Source: Bryobacterales bacterium (lineage in GTDB: Bacteria > Acidobacteriota > Terriglobia > Bryobacterales > Bryobacteraceae). Taken from it: a DNA stretch of 8,462 nt. Positions 5,729 to 8,462 of this stretch are shown here, in pieces. How positions within the stretch are numbered: the first letter of the stretch is position 1; each line of letters opens with the position of its first letter. The translations under genes and the position numbers were made by a program. Under the pieces are notes generated by a model, which saw only the letters and a program-made list of their open reading frames with translations, did no database searches and was not told where the DNA came from. The DNA is taken from assembly GCA_025456495.1 (NCBI GenBank), contig JALOKO010000134.1, forward strand, positions 1 through 8,462. Direction: 5' to 3'.

Positions 5729-6904
5729 CTACACCCCGGGCACCGTGGCGTCCGGCAGCACGTCGTACCAGGAGTATTCGCGGCCCGTGTACACCGAATC
5801 GCGCGCCATCACGGCGGACAGCGTACTCTTGGCGCCCCAGATGGCGCCGTTTTCCATCTTGCCGGTGCGGGCGCCGTCGATGAACTGGTTCACGGCATCT
5901 TCGGTAATGTCGTAGCGCACGGCCGTTTCCTTCACCGGTTGACCGGGAAGGAAGACGCGGATCATGCTACGCGAGGTATGCACGGTGCCCTTCTCACAGA
6001 TGAAGGTCTCGCCCACATCATCCCAGCCGTTGATGTTGCGGCGGTTGAACTGCGTGGCCTGATAGCTGAAGCAGAGGTCACTGCCGTACTGATATTGCAG
6101 TGCACAGTTGTCCAGGATGTCACCAATTTCGCGGCGCGTCATGCGAGAGCCGTAGCCATGTACCTTGGCCGGATACAAGCCCGTGAACCAGTTCACGACA
6201 TCGATGTTGTGGCAATCCTGCTCGACGATGATGTCGCCCGACAGATCGCGATAAAAGAACCAGTTGCGGATCTTCTCTTCTTCGGGCGGATGTCCGGTCT
6301 TAATGCCGGGTCCACCACCAATCCAGGAACCACGCACCGCCAGCAGCTTCCCGATTTCACCCGAATTCACCAACCGCCAAGCTTCCTTGTAGTCCTTCCC
6401 ATAGCGCTGTTGGAAGCCCACAGAGATTCGCCGGTTCGGATCAGCCTTCTGGCAGGCGCGCAGGACGCGGTGGCAATCGGCCACATTCACGCCCATCGGC
6501 TTCTCGCAGTAGATGTGCTTTTTGGCCAGGATGGCCGCTTCCAGATGCTCAGCGTGCAGGAAGGCCGGCGTGGCGATCAGCACGGCGTCCACCTTGCTGT
6601 CCAGCAGCTTGCGATGGTCATTGAATTCCGACGCGCCAGAGTACTTCGCGCGACCAGCGGCAATCCGGTCCGGATAGATATCGCAGATCGCGGTGACCTT
6701 CGCGAATTCGTTCTTGGCGAAGATGCCGCTGACATACATGCCACGGCCACCCGTGCCAATCAAACCCACCGAAAGGGCCGAATTGGCCTGGCTTCCAAGC
6801 GCGGTTTGCGGCTTCATCACCATGAAGGTAGCAGCGGCGGCGCCGGTGCTCTTCACGAACCCGCGACGGCTTGCCACTTCGTTCTTGTTCCACTCCTGAG
6901 GCAT
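5729..6904 (-). CDS. Tat-signal Gfo/Idh/MocA family oxidoreductase
   Basis: A 391-residue protein. Residues 12-30 (SRRGFVKSTGAAAATFMVM) are a twin-arginine export signal close to the S-R-R-x-F-L-K consensus, so the folded, cofactor-loaded protein is probably sent to the periplasm. The Rossmann domain follows: SVGLIGTGGRG (45-55) binds NAD(P), the acidic CDIYPDR is at about 74-80, AVLIATPAFLHAEH is at about 107-120 and the family hallmark CEKPMG is at 133-138. The C-terminal alpha/beta domain (about 160 on) includes DIIVEQDCHNIDVVNWF with the conserved His and Asp of the active site. Members act on sugars and inositols, and some Tat-exported relatives (GH109) are NAD-dependent glycosidases, so either activity is possible; the substrate cannot be read. 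The start is firm: AAGGAG at 6916-6911, six bases before the ATG. An extended -10 promoter lies upstream at 6979-6987. It appears to be a single-gene unit followed by the 5666-5709 hairpin. Confidence 0.92.
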   Translation of the reverse strand: MPQEWNKNEVASRRGFVKSTGAAAATFMVMKPQTALGSQANSALSVGLIGTGGRGMYVSGIFAKNEFAKVTAICDIYPDRIAAGRAKYSGASEFNDHRKLLDSKVDAVLIATPAFLHAEHLEAAILAKKHIYCEKPMGVNVADCHRVLRACQKADPNRRISVGFQQRYGKDYKEAWRLVNSGEIGKLLAVRGSWIGGGPGIKTGHPPEEEKIRNWFFYRDLSGDIIVEQDCHNIDVVNWFTGLYPAKVHGYGSRMTRREIGDILDNCALQYQYGSDLCFSYQATQFNRRNINGWDDVGETFICEKGTVHTSRSMIRVFLPGQPVKETAVRYDITEDAVNQFIDGARTGKMENGAIWGAKSTLSAVMARDSVYTGREYSWYDVLPDATVPGV

Positions 6905-6978
6905 TCTCTACTCCTTGCGATGGATCGCTGCTAGGATCCGAGCCAACCGGCCGGACGAAATCAGATGTTGCGATACGG

Positions 6979-6987
6979 ATTATATCA
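6979..6987 (-). promoter_or_regulatory. Extended -10 promoter element for the oxidoreductase gene
   Basis: The minus strand reads TGATATAAT from 6987 to 6979: a perfect TATAAT with the TGn extension. Transcription would start near 6972 and give a leader of about 68 nt before the ATG at 6904. No good -35 hexamer sits at the usual distance, which is normal for extended -10 promoters. Confidence 0.7.
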
Positions 6988-7013
6988 GTGCCCGCTGCCC
7001 GCAAGGTTCGCCC

Positions 7014-7061
7014 TTGGCGTTCTGGGCAACTTGGCATTCTGGGCAACTTGACGTTCTGGCC
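7014..7061 (+). repeat. 17-bp tandem repeat, about 2.8 copies, in the divergent promoter region
   Basis: TTGGCGTTCTGGGCAAC (7014-7030) is followed by TTGGCATTCTGGGCAAC (7031-7047), one mismatch, and a partial third unit TTGACGTTCTGGCC (7048-7061). It lies between the divergent oxidoreductase and GNAT genes, just upstream of the extended -10 of the former, so repeated regulator binding is possible. Replication slippage alone could also explain it. Confidence 0.85.
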
Positions 7062-7090
7062 TATCCGCCACTCAGGTATGCTGAGGGTAG

Positions 7091-7132
7091 TCCCCGGATT
7101 GCGCCAGGGCAGTCCCCGCGAAGTCCCGGGGA
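7091..7132 (+). other. Alternative hairpin set in the leader of the GNAT gene
   Basis: CCGGGGA (7126-7132) can pair with TCCCCGG (7091-7097, 7 bp) or, with one base fewer, with TCCCCG (7113-7118). The two foldings exclude each other. They lie 30-70 nt before the possible GNAT starts. No T-tract follows, so this is not a classical attenuator, and the GC-rich sequence may pair by chance. Confidence 0.25.
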
Positions 7133-7203
7133 TCTCCACGCCCCATTGGTTTGGCACTGCCCCCATGAAGCCCATCCCGTCAAGCCCCGGCAATGACCAC
7201 GGG

Positions 7204-7728
7204 ATGCCCCTCTCCAGCCCCCGCCTGCTACTGGAACCCTTTGATCCGGAATCCGACTACGCCGCCTTCCACGCCCTGGCCACCAATCGGAACGTGATGC
7301 GCTATATCTCGGGCGGCCTCCCTTATAGTCCGGAACGCAGTCACGACTTCCTTGCCCGCCAACGGGCGCACTTGCGCGAGCACGGCTATGCGCGCTGGCG
7401 CTTGCGCTTGCGAGACTCCGGCCGCTTTGCCGGGCTTTGCGGCGCTGAGATGAAGACGTTGGATGGTGAGCGCGTTCCCGAATTGGGCTGGTGGATTGTT
7501 GAGGAACTGTGGGGGCAGGGTCTAGCCACGGAAGCAGCCCAAGTGGCGCTCGATCATCTCTGGCGTCACATCGGCATCCCGCGCATCACCTCGTGTGCCT
7601 ACCCGGACAATGCACCCTCCATCCGCATCATGCAAAAGATCGGCCTCCAATACGAGAAGCACTTCTGGGAGGAGAGCCCCTTCACCGGCGAGCGCCTTTG
7701 GCTGTCGATGTATAGCCGCACACGCTGA
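7204..7728 (+). CDS. GNAT family N-acetyltransferase (RimJ/RimL-like)
   Basis: A 174-residue protein from the ATG at 7204, which puts the family opening SSPRLLLEPFDPES right at the N-terminus. An in-frame ATG at 7165 would add 13 non-conserved residues; neither has a good Shine-Dalgarno, and the frame is open far upstream without homology. Family features in order are MRYISGGLPYSPE (about 32-44), the central strand FAGLCGAEMKT, PELGWWIVEELWGQGLATEA (93-112) with the acetyl-CoA phosphate-binding loop, and NAPSIRIMQKIGL (136-148), the typical RimJ/RimL C-terminal motif. These enzymes move an acetyl group from acetyl-CoA to a protein N-terminus or small-molecule amine in the cytoplasm; the acceptor here is unknown. 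It is transcribed away from the oxidoreductase gene and converges on enolase. Confidence 0.9.
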   Translation: MPLSSPRLLLEPFDPESDYAAFHALATNRNVMRYISGGLPYSPERSHDFLARQRAHLREHGYARWRLRLRDSGRFAGLCGAEMKTLDGERVPELGWWIVEELWGQGLATEAAQVALDHLWRHIGIPRITSCAYPDNAPSIRIMQKIGLQYEKHFWEESPFTGERLWLSMYSRTR

Positions 7729-7750
7729 TTCGCATCCCGCGGGCGCCGCG

Positions 7751-7799
7751 AAAAAAGCAAACGGGGCAGAGACCGCAATGCGATTCCCTGCCCCGTTTG
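7751..7799 (-). terminator. Intrinsic terminator of the enolase gene
   Basis: A perfect 12-bp stem, CAAACGGGGCAG (7758-7769 on the plus strand) with CTGCCCCGTTTG (7788-7799), has an 18-nt loop. Read on the minus strand it is followed by C and six T's (plus-strand A's 7751-7756). It begins 28 nt after the enolase stop. In the plus direction, after the GNAT gene, there is no T-tract, so it mainly serves enolase. Confidence 0.93.
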
Positions 7800-7827
7800 G
7801 CGAAGCACCCAAAGGCGCCATGGCGCT

Positions 7828-8462
7828 TTAGAACTTCTGCTTGAAGGCCTTCTTGCCCGCGTACTTGGCGGTGCTGCCCAGTTCTTCCTCAATCCGCAGC
7901 AACTGGTTGTACTTGGCGATCCGGTCAGTACGGCTGGCGGAACCGGTCTTGATCTGGCCGGCCCCCGTAGCCACAGCCAGGTCAGCGATGAACGTGTCTT
8001 CGGTTTCACCGGAACGGTGCGACACCATGGCGGTGTAGCCCGCGCCCGCCGCCATCGACATTGCGTCCAGCGTTTCGGTGAGCGAACCAATCTGGTTCAC
8101 CTTCACTAGAATCGAGTTCCCCACGCCCTTTTCGATGCCCATTGACAGACGTTCCACATTGGTTACGAACAGGTCGTCGCCCACCAACTGAATCTTCTGG
8201 CCCAGCGTATCGGTCATCAACTTCCAGCCGTCCCAATCGTTCTCATCCATGCCGTCTTCAATGGAGATGATGGGGTACTGCGCGCACCAGTTGGCCCAGA
8301 ATTCCACCATCTGTTCCGACGTGCGGAAGCTGTTGTCGCTCTTCTTGAAGACGTAGCCCTTCTTTTCCTTGTCGTAGAACTCGCTGGCGGCAGGGTCCAG
8401 CGCCAGGCTGATCTGCTCACCGGGCTTATAGCCGGCCTTCTCAATGGCTTCCAGAATCACCT
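7828..8462 (-). CDS. eno: Enolase (phosphopyruvate hydratase), C-terminal half, partial at right edge
   Basis: The last 210 codons plus part of another, about half of the usual 430-residue enzyme; the 5' part lies off the window. Enolase interconverts 2-phosphoglycerate and phosphoenolpyruvate in cytoplasmic glycolysis and gluconeogenesis and is a degradosome partner in some bacteria. Known active-site blocks are all present, in order: the magnesium ligands in ALDPAASEFY (Asp 22 of the fragment), SIEDGMDE (Glu 68) and LVGDDLFVTN (Asp 95); the catalytic base Lys in ILVKVNQIGSLTET (Lys 120); the SHRSGETED loop (His 148, Arg 149, Ser 150); and the substrate-binding Lys in QIKTGSASRTDR (Lys 171). 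No anomalies are seen. It ends in a Lys-rich tail and is followed by an intrinsic terminator. It converges on the GNAT gene. Confidence 0.98.
   Translation of the reverse strand, partial: VILEAIEKAGYKPGEQISLALDPAASEFYDKEKKGYVFKKSDNSFRTSEQMVEFWANWCAQYPIISIEDGMDENDWDGWKLMTDTLGQKIQLVGDDLFVTNVERLSMGIEKGVGNSILVKVNQIGSLTETLDAMSMAAGAGYTAMVSHRSGETEDTFIADLAVATGAGQIKTGSASRTDRIAKYNQLLRIEEELGSTAKYAGKKAFKQKF

Noticed and set aside
5507..6934. 475-codon plus-strand open frame
   Set aside because: It is antisense to the well-supported oxidoreductase gene, has no recognisable domain, and is long only because of high GC and codon bias on the other strand.
7014..7061. CRISPR-like array
   Set aside because: The repeats are directly adjacent without spacers and there are no cas genes.
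6618..7193. 191-codon minus-strand open frame across the divergent promoter
   Set aside because: It overlaps the oxidoreductase 5' end in another frame and the promoter and repeats; no domain.
1..8462. A previously undescribed multi-gene defence or metabolic system
   Set aside because: The genes belong to known families, lie in short unrelated transcription units, and include housekeeping enolase; nothing ties them together as a system.

Overview
The window reads as ordinary accessory-to-core chromosome of a GC-rich, Gram-negative-type soil bacterium. The style of the genes (IS66 element, sulfatase, Tat-exported Gfo/Idh/MocA oxidoreductase, ECF sigma factor with a CsbD protein, lone VWA protein) fits Acidobacteriota of the Solibacter/Bryobacter kind. 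That placement is an inference from gene content, not from a marker gene; only the C-terminal half of enolase is present as a phylogenetic handle.

Layout. From the left edge to about 820, on the minus strand, lies the left end of an IS66-family insertion sequence: tnpA, and tnpB overlapping it by ATGA and running off the window. The tip of the element abuts, on the plus strand, a sulfatase gene (to 1996) that has lost its N-terminus exactly where the IS begins. A block of 14-bp tandem repeats follows its stop codon. A convergent minus-strand gene (2146-2601) encodes a single-domain CheY-like response regulator. About 440 bp without a convincing gene (2602-3047) then leads into an ECF-type sigma-70 factor and a CsbD-family small stress protein, closed by a strong intrinsic terminator (4029-4059).

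After a featureless 210-bp convergent gap come two minus-strand genes. One is a VWA-domain protein with an intact MIDAS (4270-5520). The other is a Tat-signal Gfo/Idh/MocA oxidoreductase (5729-6904) with a clear extended -10 promoter and Shine-Dalgarno. A 44-nt two-part hairpin separates them. A divergent intergenic region with 17-bp tandem repeats separates the oxidoreductase from a plus-strand GNAT acetyltransferase (7204-7728). The right edge holds the 3' half of enolase on the minus strand with its intrinsic terminator.

How the genes relate. The likely transcription units are tnpA-tnpB, sigma-csbD, and separate single units for the response regulator, VWA protein, oxidoreductase, GNAT protein and enolase. 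The sigma-CsbD pair looks like a small stress-response operon. I see no evidence of a new multi-gene defence or metabolic system. The items most worth a second look are the IS66-disrupted sulfatase, the stop-codon-bearing tandem repeats behind it, the repeat-containing leader in front of the sigma factor, and the two-part hairpin at 5666-5709.
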